The translations under genes and the position numbers were made by a program. Below the pieces are notes generated by a model. It made no database searches, had not been told where the DNA came from, and saw only the letters and a program-made list of their open reading frames with translations. From NCBI GenBank assembly GCA_026004455.1, contig BPJE01000001.1, positions 366,325-430,324 on the forward strand: a DNA stretch of 64,000 nucleotides, written 5' to 3'. This document shows, piece after piece, positions 16,461 to 24,208 of this stretch. Position 1 is the stretch's first letter; each line of letters starts with the position of its first letter. Source of the DNA: Patescibacteria group bacterium (GTDB lineage Bacteria > Patescibacteriota > Microgenomatia > UBA1406 > GWC2-37-13).

Positions 16461-16500
16461 ATCATCAAACAATGAAACGATCGTATCATTTTTTGATGAT
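16461..16500. repeat. 40-nt near-perfect palindrome
   Basis: ATCATCAAAC at 16461-16470 mirrors TTTTGATGAT at 16491-16500, and AATGAAACGA mirrors TCGTATCATT at the centre. Only 2 of 20 pairs mismatch and there is no loop. Symmetry about the central CGATCG favours a protein-binding or cruciform-forming DNA site over a terminator. Confidence 0.6.
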
Positions 16501-16618
16501 AATAAAATATTTTTTGTTGTTGTAACAATTTAAAATAAAGATAATGATTTTTGGTTTTTAATAAAGAATTTTTTCGAGGTTTTTAGATTATAATATTAAT
16601 CATAGCTTAATCATAATT

Positions 16619-16633
16619 CGGAGTGTAGTTCAG
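16619..16633 (+). repeat. Duplicate of the tRNA-Pro 5' end upstream of the GIY-YIG gene
   Basis: CGGAGTGTAGTTCAG at 16619-16633 is identical to the first 15 nt of the tRNA-Pro gene (16899-16913). The two copies lie 280 nt apart and bracket the GIY-YIG gene. They look like a target duplication left by insertion of the endonuclease gene at the tRNA 5' end. Confidence 0.75.
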
Positions 16634-16650
16634 TTTGTTTTTTTAACATT

Positions 16651-16908
16651 ATGAAAGGATATGTCTATATCCTTGAAAGTTTGAAGGATGAAAAACAATA
16701 TATAGGTTCAACAACAGATGTTAAAAGAAGATTGAGTCAACACTTTTCTGGACAAGTAAGATCAACTTTGTATAGAAGACCTTTGAGATTAAAATATGTT
16801 TTAGAATACAATGATATAAAAAAAGCAAGAATAATGGAAAAAAAATTTAAAAAAAGTCATGATTTATTATTAAAAGAATTAAGAAAAAGAAAGATGATCG
16901 GAGTGTAG
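16651..16908 (+). CDS. GIY-YIG endonuclease, small stand-alone type
   Basis: 85 residues. MKGYVYILESLKDEKQYIGST contains the two GIY-YIG strands (VYIL and YIG), then the catalytic Arg in VKRRLSQH and the metal-binding Glu in RIMEKKFKKS. This is the single-domain family that is abundant in Patescibacteria, annotated as UPF0213/YhbQ-like. The stop codon lies inside the tRNA-Pro gene (GGAGTGTAG is shared), and a copy of the tRNA 5' end precedes the gene, so it behaves like a homing-type insertion at a tRNA. Whether it acts on this tRNA gene is inference. Confidence 0.85.
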   Translation: MKGYVYILESLKDEKQYIGSTTDVKRRLSQHFSGQVRSTLYRRPLRLKYVLEYNDIKKARIMEKKFKKSHDLLLKELRKRKMIGV

Positions 16909-17003
16909 TTCAGATGGCCAGAACGTACGCATGGGCGCCGCCGCCCAGAGGGCTCTGCCCGGCGGGGTGCGTAAGGTCGGCAGTTCAAGTCTGCCCACTC
17001 CGA
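16899..17003 (+). tRNA. tRNA-Pro(GGG) with 31-nt insertion in the anticodon loop
   Basis: Acceptor CGGAGTG (16899-16905) pairs with CACTCCG (16996-17002) plus discriminator A; no CCA is encoded. D arm GTTC/GAAC (16908-16924), anticodon stem TACGC (16926-16930) with GCGTA (16969-16973), variable AGGTC, T arm GGCAG/CTGCC with TTCAAGT loop. The anticodon loop is 38 nt instead of 7. Removing 31 nt at 16933-16963 leaves ATGGGGT, that is anticodon GGG for proline; because of flanking G runs four cut positions give the same product. The insert is 27/31 G+C in a genome that is mostly A/T and can form a CCGCCG/CGGCGG hairpin. It may be an intron or a tolerated expansion. Confidence 0.85.
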
Positions 17004-17011
17004 CAAAAATT

Positions 17012-17476
17012 ATGAAAAACACAAAAAAACCAGATTGGGATAAATATTTTATGATGATTGCTGAGGTTGTTCGTAGTCGAGCTGATTGTTTGCGACGTCA
17101 AGTTGGAGCAGTGATTGTCAAAGATAAACGAATTTTAGCAACAGGTTACAATGGTACACCTAATGTTATTAAAAATTGTACTGAAGGCGGATGTGAGCGC
17201 TGTTTACTTCGTCATCAAGGAAAACTAGAGTCAGGTGAAAAAGAGGAGTCATGTATTTGTCTTCACGCTGAGCAGAATGCGATAATTCAAGCTGCTTATC
17301 TTGGAGTGGCAACAAAAGACAGTGAGATGTATATTACTTCAAATCCTTGTTCATCTTGCGCAAAAATGATCATTAATGCTGGTATTAAGCGAGTTATCTG
17401 CCGCTTAAATCATCATGATAAAGAGGGGATAAAGTTATTGGAAAAAGCGAAAGTGAAAGTTGAGATAGAAAAGTAA
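17012..17476 (+). CDS. dCMP deaminase (ComEB-like)
   Basis: 154 residues from the ATG at 17012; the frame is open further upstream, but that part is the tRNA-Pro gene. HAEQNAIIQAA (zinc His and catalytic Glu) and NPCSSCAKMIINAG (two zinc Cys) form the cytidine deaminase core; LRRQVGAVIVKDKRILATGYNG is the family's entry strand. CTEGGCERCLLRHQGKLESG is the usual loop of dCMP deaminases. It makes dUMP from dCMP, feeding the ThyA encoded at 31520. A palindromic repeat follows 49 nt after the stop. Confidence 0.93.
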   Translation: MKNTKKPDWDKYFMMIAEVVRSRADCLRRQVGAVIVKDKRILATGYNGTPNVIKNCTEGGCERCLLRHQGKLESGEKEESCICLHAEQNAIIQAAYLGVATKDSEMYITSNPCSSCAKMIINAGIKRVICRLNHHDKEGIKLLEKAKVKVEIEK

Positions 17477-17525
17477 GTAGAGAATAAAAAAATCAAATTC
17501 AAAATTTTTTAAAGAGTTTTTTTAA

Positions 17526-17600
17526 AAGGACAGAACCTTTTTAAAAAAAGGTTTCTGTCCTTAATAATTAGATAAATTAGATTAATTAGAAATTAGAAAT
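17526..17600. repeat. AAGGACAGAACC palindrome followed by AATTAG array
   Basis: AAGGACAGAACC at 17526-17537 pairs with its inverse ending at 17562 around an A/T loop, then AATTAG units run to about 17600. The same composite (palindrome plus AATTAG array) is found at 34744-34822 and 42417-42490. Confidence 0.7.
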
Positions 17601-17607
17601 TTTTTTA

Positions 17608-19350
17608 ATGCCTCATCCTAATATCCAATATCGAATATCTAATATCATTTTATTTTTAATTTTGTGTTTATTTTTCTTGCCAAAGATTATTTTTGCTCAA
17701 GAGAATAATATTTATGGTATTCATTTAGCTCAACCGCATTTGGAGGATTTGAAAAAAGTAAAAGAATTAGTTAATTCAAATGGTGGTGACTGGGGATATG
17801 TGACATTGGTGATTCAAGAAAATGATCGAGATAAAAATAAATGGCAGGGGATTTTTGATTTACTTCGTCAGTATCATCTTATTCCTATTATTCGTCTAGC
17901 AACCAAGCCTGAAGGAGATAATTGGAAAAGACCAAAAATTGAAGATATTTCAGAATGGGTGAGTTTTTTAGATTCTTTAAATTGGGTAGTAAAAAATCGA
18001 TATGTAGTTTTGTTTAATGAACCAAATCATGGAAGTGAGTGGGGAGGGGCGGTTGATCCGCAAGATTATGGAAAAGTGGCTTTTGCTTTTGCTAAAGCTT
18101 TGAAAGAAAAGAATAAGGATTTTTTTTTGATGTTAGCTGGTTTTGATGCTTCAGCGCCGCAGTTGCCACCAAGGTATTGGGATGAAGAGATGTTTTTACG
18201 AGAGTTATTTAATATAAATTTATCCAGTTTCTGCGCAAATTTTATTGAATGTATAAATAATGGTTTAATCTCTGGCTGGTCATCTCATTCTTATCCTAAT
18301 CCAGGATTTTCTGGATCACCATATGATTTTGGTCGAGGGACAATTCGTAATTATCAGTGGGAATTAGAGTTATTAAAAAGTCTTGGAGTTAATAAAGATT
18401 TGCCGGTTTTTATCAAAGAGACTGGATGGCAAAGGGATATTCGATATTCGATATTCGATATTGGGAAAGATAAAATTGCTCAAAATTTTAAAATTGCTTT
18501 TGAAGAAGTTTGGAGTCAAGACAAAAGAATTAAAGCAGTGACACCGTTTGTTTTTGATTATCAGTCAGAACCTTTTTTAGGATTTTCTTGGAAAAAGTTT
18601 AATGAGGATGATTTTTATCCTCAATATTATCTTATTCAATCACTACCAAAACAAAAAGGTCAACCAGAACAAGATGAAAAAGGAGAGATAAAATTTAATT
18701 TGCCCAATGAATTAGTTGAGCAGTCTGATTATAGTTTTAAAATTAGCTTAAAAAATCTTGGCCAAGGTTATTGGGATGATAAAGATTATAAATTAAAAAT
18801 TAAAAATACTTCAGAAAGTCTTGAATTTTTATCAGGTCATATTGGCGAAATTGCTCCAGGAGAGGAAAAAGAAGTGGTAATTTTTTTAAAAACTAAATCA
18901 CAAGGAAAAGAAAAAATTAGTTTTGTTTTAGAAAAAAATAATCAAGAAATTTTAAAAAGCAAAGATTGGTATTTTGATATTTTGGCTTTACCAAGCCTTA
19001 AATTTGAAGTTTTTTACTGGCCTTGGGGAAAAGGAGAAGGAGATGATTTTGAGATTCAGATTTTTGATTGGGAAGAAAAACTAGTGTTTAAGGAAAAAGG
19101 AATAATTGTTAAAAATGGAATGGGTATCGTTTCAAATATTAAAAATATTAATTTAAGTGATCTTTATCGAGTGGTTTTAATAAAAAAAGGTTATCTGCCA
19201 AGACAAGTTTATTATGTTTTTCGACCAAAAGATAACCTAGTTAAATTTAAAAAATTATTGCCTTTTGATAAAAATAATGATGGCAAATTTGATATAAAAG
19301 ATGTTTTAACTATTTTTTATTCTTTCACAAAACTTGGCAAATCGCTCTAA
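17608..19350 (+). CDS. Exported glycoside-hydrolase-like protein with C-terminal dockerin-like motif
   Basis: 580 residues. Signal peptide (IILFLILCLFFLPKIIFA) precedes a TIM-barrel-like domain: VVLFNEPNHGSEWGG carries the acid/base Glu of clan GH-A enzymes, and LPVFIKETGWQR near residue 275 the nucleophile Glu. A beta-sandwich region follows, and the C-terminus FDKNNDGKFDIKDVL is an EF-hand/dockerin-like calcium loop. Probably a surface-acting polysaccharide hydrolase. The N-terminus before the hydrophobic core and RDIRYSIFDIGK (about 18434-18466) are encoded by ATATC/GATATTC micro-repeats, so repeats have entered the reading frame. The last 45 nt overlap the convergent aminotransferase gene. 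Confidence 0.75.
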   Translation: MPHPNIQYRISNIILFLILCLFFLPKIIFAQENNIYGIHLAQPHLEDLKKVKELVNSNGGDWGYVTLVIQENDRDKNKWQGIFDLLRQYHLIPIIRLATKPEGDNWKRPKIEDISEWVSFLDSLNWVVKNRYVVLFNEPNHGSEWGGAVDPQDYGKVAFAFAKALKEKNKDFFLMLAGFDASAPQLPPRYWDEEMFLRELFNINLSSFCANFIECINNGLISGWSSHSYPNPGFSGSPYDFGRGTIRNYQWELELLKSLGVNKDLPVFIKETGWQRDIRYSIFDIGKDKIAQNFKIAFEEVWSQDKRIKAVTPFVFDYQSEPFLGFSWKKFNEDDFYPQYYLIQSLPKQKGQPEQDEKGEIKFNLPNELVEQSDYSFKISLKNLGQGYWDDKDYKLKIKNTSESLEFLSGHIGEIAPGEEKEVVIFLKTKSQGKEKISFVLEKNNQEILKSKDWYFDILALPSLKFEVFYWPWGKGEGDDFEIQIFDWEEKLVFKEKGIIVKNGMGIVSNIKNINLSDLYRVVLIKKGYLPRQVYYVFRPKDNLVKFKKLLPFDKNNDGKFDIKDVLTIFYSFTKLGKSL

Positions 19351-20478
19351 ACCTCTTTTAATATGCTCCATACTGGTGGCAAAACTTAGGCGGATAAAAC
19401 GATCATCGCCAAAAGCACTACCAGGAATGACAGCGACATAAGCCTCATCAAGTAATTTTTCGCAAAATTTTAGTGAGTTATTTATATTTTTATGATAGAG
19501 ATTTGAAACATCAGCAAAGACATAAAAAGTCGCATCAGGTCGATTGGCATAAACACCATCAATTCGATTTAAATAATCAACCATAAAATCACGTCTTCTT
19601 TTGTATTCAGAGACCATTTTAGGAATATGATCTTGTGGGCCTAAAAGTGCAGCAAGAGCAGCTTTTTGAGCAATTGAGTTGATATTTGAGGTAGTGTGAT
19701 CTTGAATTTTAGTAGCAGCTTTTATCACTTCTTCAGGTCCAGCAGCATAACCAACTCGCCAACCTGTCATTGCATAAGTTTTTGAAACGCCATTGATAAC
19801 AATTGTTCTTGAAAAAATCTCTTTGTTAAAAGAGGCAATACTAATATGTTTTTTTCCAAAAGTTAATTTTTCATAAATCTCATCTGATAAAACAATAAGG
19901 TTATGTTTGACGCAAACTTTAGCAATATTTTTAAGTTCTTTTTCATCATAGACAACACCAGTGGGATTGTTGGGAGAGTTTAAAATTAACATTTTTGTTT
20001 TTGGAGTAATAATTTTTTCTAAATCATTAGAATTGATTTTAAAGTTATTAGTTTTTAAAGACACTGGTTTGCCTTGAGCCATCTTGACCATCTCAACATA
20101 AGATACCCAGTAGGGAATAGGAATAATTACTTCATCATCAGGATCAATTAAAGCAAAGATTATATTAAACAAAGCTTGTTTAGCGCCATTGGAAACTAAA
20201 ATTTGTGAAGGAGTGTATTTTAAATGATTGTCTTGATAAAGTTTTTTGACAATTGCTTCTTTTAACTCAATTATTCCTGAAGTAGCTGTATATTTAGTAA
20301 AACCTTCATCCATAGCTTTTTTAGCTGCTTCTTTGATATGTGTCATTGTGTCAAAGTCTGGTTCGCCAGCTCCAAATAAAATGATATCTTTACCTTGTTT
20401 TTTCATCTCTTTGGCTTTACTGGTAATTGATAAAGTAAGTGATGGAGAGATATTTTGAATTCGTTTTGACAATTTCAT
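19306..20478 (-). CDS. aspC: Pyridoxal-phosphate aminotransferase class I (aspartate aminotransferase-like)
   Basis: 390 residues from the ATG at 20478 (MKLSKRIQN); a TTG 24 nt upstream falls in repeat sequence. FGAGEPDFDT, LNSPNNPTGVVY, VLSDEIYEKL and the PLP-lysine site INGVSKTYAMTGWRVGYAAG are all present, and FIRLSFATS holds the substrate-binding Arg. It transfers amino groups between aspartate or another amino acid and 2-oxoglutarate, linking to glutamate dehydrogenase at 45928. The gene symbol is by family resemblance; related enzymes differ in substrate. Confidence 0.85.
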   Translation of the reverse strand: MKLSKRIQNISPSLTLSITSKAKEMKKQGKDIILFGAGEPDFDTMTHIKEAAKKAMDEGFTKYTATSGIIELKEAIVKKLYQDNHLKYTPSQILVSNGAKQALFNIIFALIDPDDEVIIPIPYWVSYVEMVKMAQGKPVSLKTNNFKINSNDLEKIITPKTKMLILNSPNNPTGVVYDEKELKNIAKVCVKHNLIVLSDEIYEKLTFGKKHISIASFNKEIFSRTIVINGVSKTYAMTGWRVGYAAGPEEVIKAATKIQDHTTSNINSIAQKAALAALLGPQDHIPKMVSEYKRRRDFMVDYLNRIDGVYANRPDATFYVFADVSNLYHKNINNSLKFCEKLLDEAYVAVIPGSAFGDDRFIRLSFATSMEHIKRGLERFAKFCERIKNS

Positions 20479-20489
20479 AAGTAAAAATT

Positions 20490-20598
20490 TTTCATTTTTC
20501 AATTTTCAGTTTTCAATGAGTTTTCAGTTTTTATTTTTCAAACTGAAAATTATTCAATGAAAACTTATTGAAAAATTTAAACTGATAATTAAAAATTT
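20490..20598. repeat. TTTTCAATTTTCAG micro-repeat with inverted copy
   Basis: Between the pckA remnant and the aminotransferase start, units of TTTTCA/ATTTTCAG (20490-20540) are followed by their inverse (CTGAAAATTATTCAATGAA), giving a long imperfect hairpin. Similar units occur inside fmt and trxB. Confidence 0.5.
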
Positions 20599-20619
20599 AT
20601 ATTGTTGGTCCTGCTTTGA

Positions 20620-20838
20620 TTATTGATTTATCAAATATTTTAATATTTTTTTCCAATTAATTTTTTTGAAAATAATAGGGGAGTCAATAATAAATTTATC
20701 AGTGGGGGAGTGGCCAGTAAATTTACTAGTATAAAGAACTAAGCTATCAGCATTAGTTTGGATAACTTCGTGTTTTAAGAAGGCTCTTTTAGCAAGAATT
20801 AAAGAAGGAAGGTTGGTAATGACACTTCCAAAAGACAT
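20620..20838 (-). pseudogene. pckA: N-terminal fragment of phosphoenolpyruvate carboxykinase (ATP)
   Basis: 72 residues. NADSLVLYTSKFTGHSPTDK followed by FIIDSP matches the N-terminal (GALVVDTGKFTGRSPKDKFIV) segment of ATP-type PEP carboxykinase; the rest of the ~530-residue enzyme, including the kinase P-loop, is missing. The surrounding sequence is repeat arrays. I interpret it as a deletion remnant. Loss of this enzyme fits a reduced fermentative metabolism. Confidence 0.6.
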
Positions 20839-20879
20839 AAATAAATTTTATACATTTAAAATTTAAAGTCAAGATAAAG

Positions 20880-20985
20880 TTATCTAACACTTAACATCTA
20901 ACGGTCAACATTTAAAAAAACAACCTAATTGATCTAATTATTAATTATTAAGGGTAGAATCTTTGTGAAAACAAGGTTCTTTATT
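20880..20985. repeat. TCTAAC units and degenerate palindrome
   Basis: TCTAACACTTAACATCTAAC units (20880-20912) and AATTAG-type units are followed by a diverged relative of the AAGGACAGAACC hairpin (about 20949-20985: AAGGGTAGAATC ... AAGGTTCTTTATT). Located downstream of the pckA remnant and just before the tatD stop. Confidence 0.5.
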
Positions 20986-21002
20986 GTTTTTTTTCTCAAA
21001 AA

Positions 21003-21848
21003 CTATTCTTTGAAAAAAAGTTTATTAGCATTTTTTGTAGTTGTTTTTATTAAATCCTCAATTGAAATATCTTTTAATTTAGTGACAAATTCAGCAATAT
21101 ATTTTAAATTTTCAGGAGTGTTAGGAAATTTTCGAAAAGGTGATAAAAAAGGACTATCAGTTTCCAAAACTAAAAGATCTAAAGGCACTTTTTTTATAAA
21201 TTTTTGTTTTTCCGGACTATAAACTACATCACCATCAACACCAATAAAAATATTGTTTTTTATAGCGAAATATAAAAGTTCATCATCTGGCTCACAACAA
21301 TGAAAAACAATTTTAGTATTAAGTAGAAAGTAGTAAGTATTAAGCAATTCTAATAAATCTTTTTTTGCTTGACGATTATGAATAATCAAAGTTTTTTGAT
21401 ATTTTTTTGCTAATTTTAATTGCTCTAAAAACAATTTTCTTTGTAAATTTATAAAATCTTCATCTACCTGATAATCTGCATATTTTGTCTTTTTATAAAT
21501 ATGACGATCCAAACCAATCTCACCAACTGCTAAAACTTTTGGATTTTTTAATAACTCTTCTATTTGATTAAGCGAAGATGCCTTTTCGAGCCAACTTTTC
21601 CCCTTATTTTGTTGGCGAGAAAATGGCATCGAGCTTTTAAAAATTTCAAAAACATGATGAGGGTGGATACCAACCGCCGCATAAACCCCCCCATATTTTT
21701 CCGCAATTTCAACTGCTTTTTTTGAAGTGACAACATCTGTACCTGGAATAACAATAGTTTCTACTCCAGCTTTTTGTGCTTTTTTAATAACCTCATCTAA
21801 ATTTTTATCAAAAGCTTTAAAGTTTAAATGACAATGAGTGTCGAACAT
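21003..21848 (-). CDS. tatD: TatD-family metal-dependent deoxyribonuclease with in-frame palindromic insertion
   Basis: 281 residues. MFDTHCHLNFKAF (HxH metal site), VGIHPHHV, GEIGLDRHI (Glu), TLIIHNRQA, VFHCCEPDD and ETDSPFLSP follow the TatD order. After VGIHPHHVFEIFK there is an extra segment MPFSRQQNKGKSWLEKAS encoded by a 54-nt palindromic element (21577-21630), nearly identical to one in tgt. It lies in a surface loop before LEELLKNPKV-like sequence, so the enzyme can probably fold around it. The normal length is about 255-260. The start region is followed upstream by ACGTT arrays. Confidence 0.9.
   Translation of the reverse strand: MFDTHCHLNFKAFDKNLDEVIKKAQKAGVETIVIPGTDVVTSKKAVEIAEKYGGVYAAVGIHPHHVFEIFKSSMPFSRQQNKGKSWLEKASSLNQIEELLKNPKVLAVGEIGLDRHIYKKTKYADYQVDEDFINLQRKLFLEQLKLAKKYQKTLIIHNRQAKKDLLELLNTYYFLLNTKIVFHCCEPDDELLYFAIKNNIFIGVDGDVVYSPEKQKFIKKVPLDLLVLETDSPFLSPFRKFPNTPENLKYIAEFVTKLKDISIEDLIKTTTKNANKLFFKE
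21577..21630 (-). repeat. 54-nt in-frame palindromic element (type D), tatD copy
   Basis: Ends GATGCC and GGCATC are inverted, and the inner arms TTTTCGAGCCAA and TTGGCGAGAAAA pair with two mismatches. Read in the gene's sense it matches the tgt copy (35828-35881) at 52 of 54 positions and encodes the same peptide in the same frame. Confidence 0.85.
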
Positions 21849-21968
21849 AAAAATGTGTAACGTAAAACGTATAACGTGAAACGTAAAAAAAATTTCTACT
21901 TTTCAATTTCTAATTTTTAATTTTGTCCGCCAGTTGGCGGATTGACTTTTGACTTTTAACTTTTGAAT
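21848..21968. repeat. ACGTT array, TCCGCCAGTTGGCGGA palindrome and TTGACTTT array
   Basis: Between tatD and rpiB: ACGTA/ACGTT units (21852-21886), ATTTCTAATTTT units, a perfect 16-nt palindrome TCCGCCAGTTGGCGGA (21926-21941) and TTGACTTT units (21942-21968). The palindrome with its flanks recurs inside a glycosyltransferase gene (29541-29580). Confidence 0.65.
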
Positions 21969-21985
21969 TATAATAATTATATTAT

Positions 21986-22423
21986 ATGACCATTTTTATC
22001 GGCGCTGATCACCGAGGATTTAATCTTAAAAATCAAATCATTGAGTATCTTCATGAAAAAGATATTCGAATTGAAGATCTTGGTGCTTATGATTATGATC
22101 CAAATGATGACTATCCTGATTTTGCCAAAAAAGTCGCCCAGGCAGTGCTTCAAAACCCAGAAAATCATTTAGGAATTGTTGTTTGTGGATCAGGAGTTGG
22201 TGTTGCCATTGCTGCTAATCGTTTTCAAGGTATTAGAGCTGCTTTAGGCTTTGAAGAAAATCAAGTGGCTCATGCGCGAGAAAATGATCATATTAATGTT
22301 TTAGCCCTGCCCGCTGATTATTTAGATTTTGAAAAAACTAAACAAATTGTTGAAAAATTTATAAATACTCCTTATAAACTTGAGGAAAAATATCTCCGCC
22401 GGATAAAAAAACTTGATGAATAA
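21986..22423 (+). CDS. rpiB: Ribose-5-phosphate isomerase B
   Basis: 145 residues. IFIGADHRGFNLKNQIIEYL is the family N-terminus; GIVVCGSGVGVAIAANRFQGIRAAL contains the catalytic Cys and GSG phosphate loop; ARENDHINVLALPAD is the final signature. It interconverts ribose 5-phosphate and ribulose 5-phosphate and works with the Rpe encoded at 26246. It lies alone between repeat arrays and a promoter-like repeat. Confidence 0.95.
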   Translation: MTIFIGADHRGFNLKNQIIEYLHEKDIRIEDLGAYDYDPNDDYPDFAKKVAQAVLQNPENHLGIVVCGSGVGVAIAANRFQGIRAALGFEENQVAHARENDHINVLALPADYLDFEKTKQIVEKFINTPYKLEEKYLRRIKKLDE

Positions 22424-22449
22424 TACTTCGCAAAATTTTAAGCCTTAAA

Positions 22450-22490
22450 ACAATCTAAAATCATATTTTTGTAGGTTATAATCCATAGAC
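22450..22490 (+). promoter_or_regulatory. Promoter-like 40-nt repeat upstream of the XRE gene
   Basis: CAATCTAAAATCATATTTTT followed by GTAGGTTATAATCCATAGAC. TATAAT is at 22477-22482. A close copy occurs at 48413-48452, and a shorter one (TTTTTGTAGGTTATA) on the minus strand near 23890-23915 upstream of dprA. Possibly a shared regulatory sequence or a mobile repeat that carries a promoter. Confidence 0.45.
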
Positions 22491-22543
22491 AAAAACTTTT
22501 CTTTTTTGTAAATTTTTTAAGGTAAAAAAAATTATCTGAAGTC

Positions 22544-22759
22544 ATGTCGGATAATTTTTTTTATAAAAATATTGGAAAAAAGATTTCTCAAATTAGAGAA
22601 AAGAAAAACATTTCCCAAGAAAAACTCTCTTTTAAAAGTGGTGTTGATCGCACTTATATCTGCCGAATAGAAAAAGGATTTGCTAATCCAAGTATTAGAA
22701 TTATTGAAAAAATCGCTAGTGCTTTAAATGTAAGTATTTATCTTCTTATTAAAAATTAA
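22544..22759 (+). CDS. XRE-family helix-turn-helix regulator
   Basis: 71 residues, a single HTH_3 domain: IGKKISQIREKKNISQEKLS, FKSGVDRTYICRIEKG and NPSIRIIEKIASALNVSI cover the five helices. No effector domain. The 3' end overlaps the convergent dprA gene by 11 nt. The shared promoter-like motif on both outer sides of the pair suggests common control. Target genes unknown. Confidence 0.85.
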   Translation: MSDNFFYKNIGKKISQIREKKNISQEKLSFKSGVDRTYICRIEKGFANPSIRIIEKIASALNVSIYLLIKN

Positions 22760-23861
22760 CAATTAATTCATAAAGATTTTCCTGATTTTTCTTAATAATA
22801 TTTTTTATTTCCATCATTGATAAATAATTTAAAATTTCTGTTATCGGCCGTTGTAATTTTAAAACTAAATCATCAATTGATAATGGTTTTTCTTTTAAAA
22901 CTTCAAAAATTTCTTTTTCAAAATCTGTCAATGTATTTTTTATCTCGTCTTCTTTTTTTGGAGTAATTTTTAGATTAAATTCTTCAAAAATATCCTCAAC
23001 TGAAGTGACTAACTGTGCTCCTTGTTTAAGTAAAATATTTGGAGCTGCTGACATCTTTGAGGTGATTGGCGATGGTGGCGCAAATACATCTTTTCCTTGA
23101 GAAGCAGCATAACGAGCTGTGATCAACGATCCTGAGTCCTCTCCGCCCTCAACCACCATCACTCCTTTTGATAAAGCTGAAATAATCCTGTTTCTTGAGA
23201 TAAAAAGACCTTTTAAAACTATCTGACCTGGCGGAAACTCAGAGATAATCGCACCATTTTTTTCAATAATTTTTTCATAAAGACCTCGATTGGCAGCCGG
23301 ATAAACCACATCAACTCCACATCCTAAAACAGCGATTGTTTGCCCTCCAGCCTCAAGACAAGATTGATGAGCAATTGTATCAATCCCATAAGCAAGACCG
23401 GAAACGATGATAAATCCTGCTTTTGCTAACTCATAAGAAAATTTTCTAGCAATTTGTGCTCCATAATTAGTTGGCTCTCTTGTGCCAACAATAGCCATCC
23501 TTAAATAATCAGAAAAATTTTTATCAAAAATTATTGATGAAGCCAAAGCTTTGACATAAATACAAATTGGTGGATCAGAGATATTTCTTAAATCTTGAGG
23601 ATAATTTTCATCATCAACTGTCAAAACAATGATATTTTTCTTTTTAATTTCTTGATATTTTTTCTCCAAATCAAAACTCTGACGAAATTTAATAAACTTC
23701 TCTGTTAAATTCTTACCAATCAACTCAACTAGATCATCTTTTTTGGCTAAATAAGCCTGTTTTACTGTTTTAAAATGCTTTTTAAGAAGAGAAAATTTTA
23801 TCGGTCCAATGCCATAAAAATGAGAAAAACCAATATAGTATAAAATCTCCTCTTTCATCAA
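22749..23861 (-). CDS. dprA: DNA-processing protein DprA
   Basis: 370 residues. An N-terminal helix-hairpin-helix-like region (YGIGPIKFSLLKKHF) precedes the Rossmann-like core: AIVGTREPTNYGAQIA, IIVSGLAYGIDTIAH, TIAVLGCGVDVVYPA, ISRNRIISALSKGVMVVEGG and SGSLITARYAASQGKDVFA. The C-terminus has a winged-helix-like tail (LSIDDLVLKLQRPITEILN). DprA loads RecA on incoming single-stranded DNA; with ComEC (62576-64000) and the pilin (50639) it indicates DNA uptake competence. Confidence 0.95.
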   Translation of the reverse strand: MMKEEILYYIGFSHFYGIGPIKFSLLKKHFKTVKQAYLAKKDDLVELIGKNLTEKFIKFRQSFDLEKKYQEIKKKNIIVLTVDDENYPQDLRNISDPPICIYVKALASSIIFDKNFSDYLRMAIVGTREPTNYGAQIARKFSYELAKAGFIIVSGLAYGIDTIAHQSCLEAGGQTIAVLGCGVDVVYPAANRGLYEKIIEKNGAIISEFPPGQIVLKGLFISRNRIISALSKGVMVVEGGEDSGSLITARYAASQGKDVFAPPSPITSKMSAAPNILLKQGAQLVTSVEDIFEEFNLKITPKKEDEIKNTLTDFEKEIFEVLKEKPLSIDDLVLKLQRPITEILNYLSMMEIKNIIKKNQENLYELIVNF

Positions 23862-24208
23862 ATATATTAAACATTAAAACTTTTCTTTTGTCAGTCGAAT
23901 ATAACCTACAAAAAAATCAAAGTGTTTTATAAAACAGAATACAGATAAAGAGTAATTATGTGATCGAATCATTAAAAAATTAGGAAAAAATAGTATTAAA
24001 AACTATTATTTATAAACAATAAAATTTAAAAGGAAATTTAGCTCTTTGTAATATTTTAGATTATTCAAACAAGAAAAAAATATTTTGTTATCATCAAAAA
24101 ATGAAGCTGTCTTATAATGTTTTTGTGATTGAGAAAATAATTAGATTGTTAAATGAATGTAAATTAAAATATAAAAAAGATTAAAATTTTTTAATTAAAA
24201 ACTAAAAA
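23862..24208. other. Gene-free A/T-rich gap
   Basis: 347 nt between dprA and gpmA. The left end holds the dprA promoter-like motif TTTTTGTAGGTTATA (minus strand, about 23890-23915). The rest has short direct repeats only. A 27-codon open frame from 24101 is too short and featureless to call. Confidence 0.4.

Noticed and set aside
16931..17011. Longer start of the dCMP deaminase beginning inside the tRNA region
   Set aside because: These codons are the tRNA-Pro anticodon-loop insert and T arm; the family N-terminus begins at the ATG at 17012.
17526..17562. AAGGACAGAACC hairpins as ordinary Rho-independent terminators
   Set aside because: They lack a following T-run, recur in conserved sequence rather than only conserved structure, and one copy is translated inside eno.
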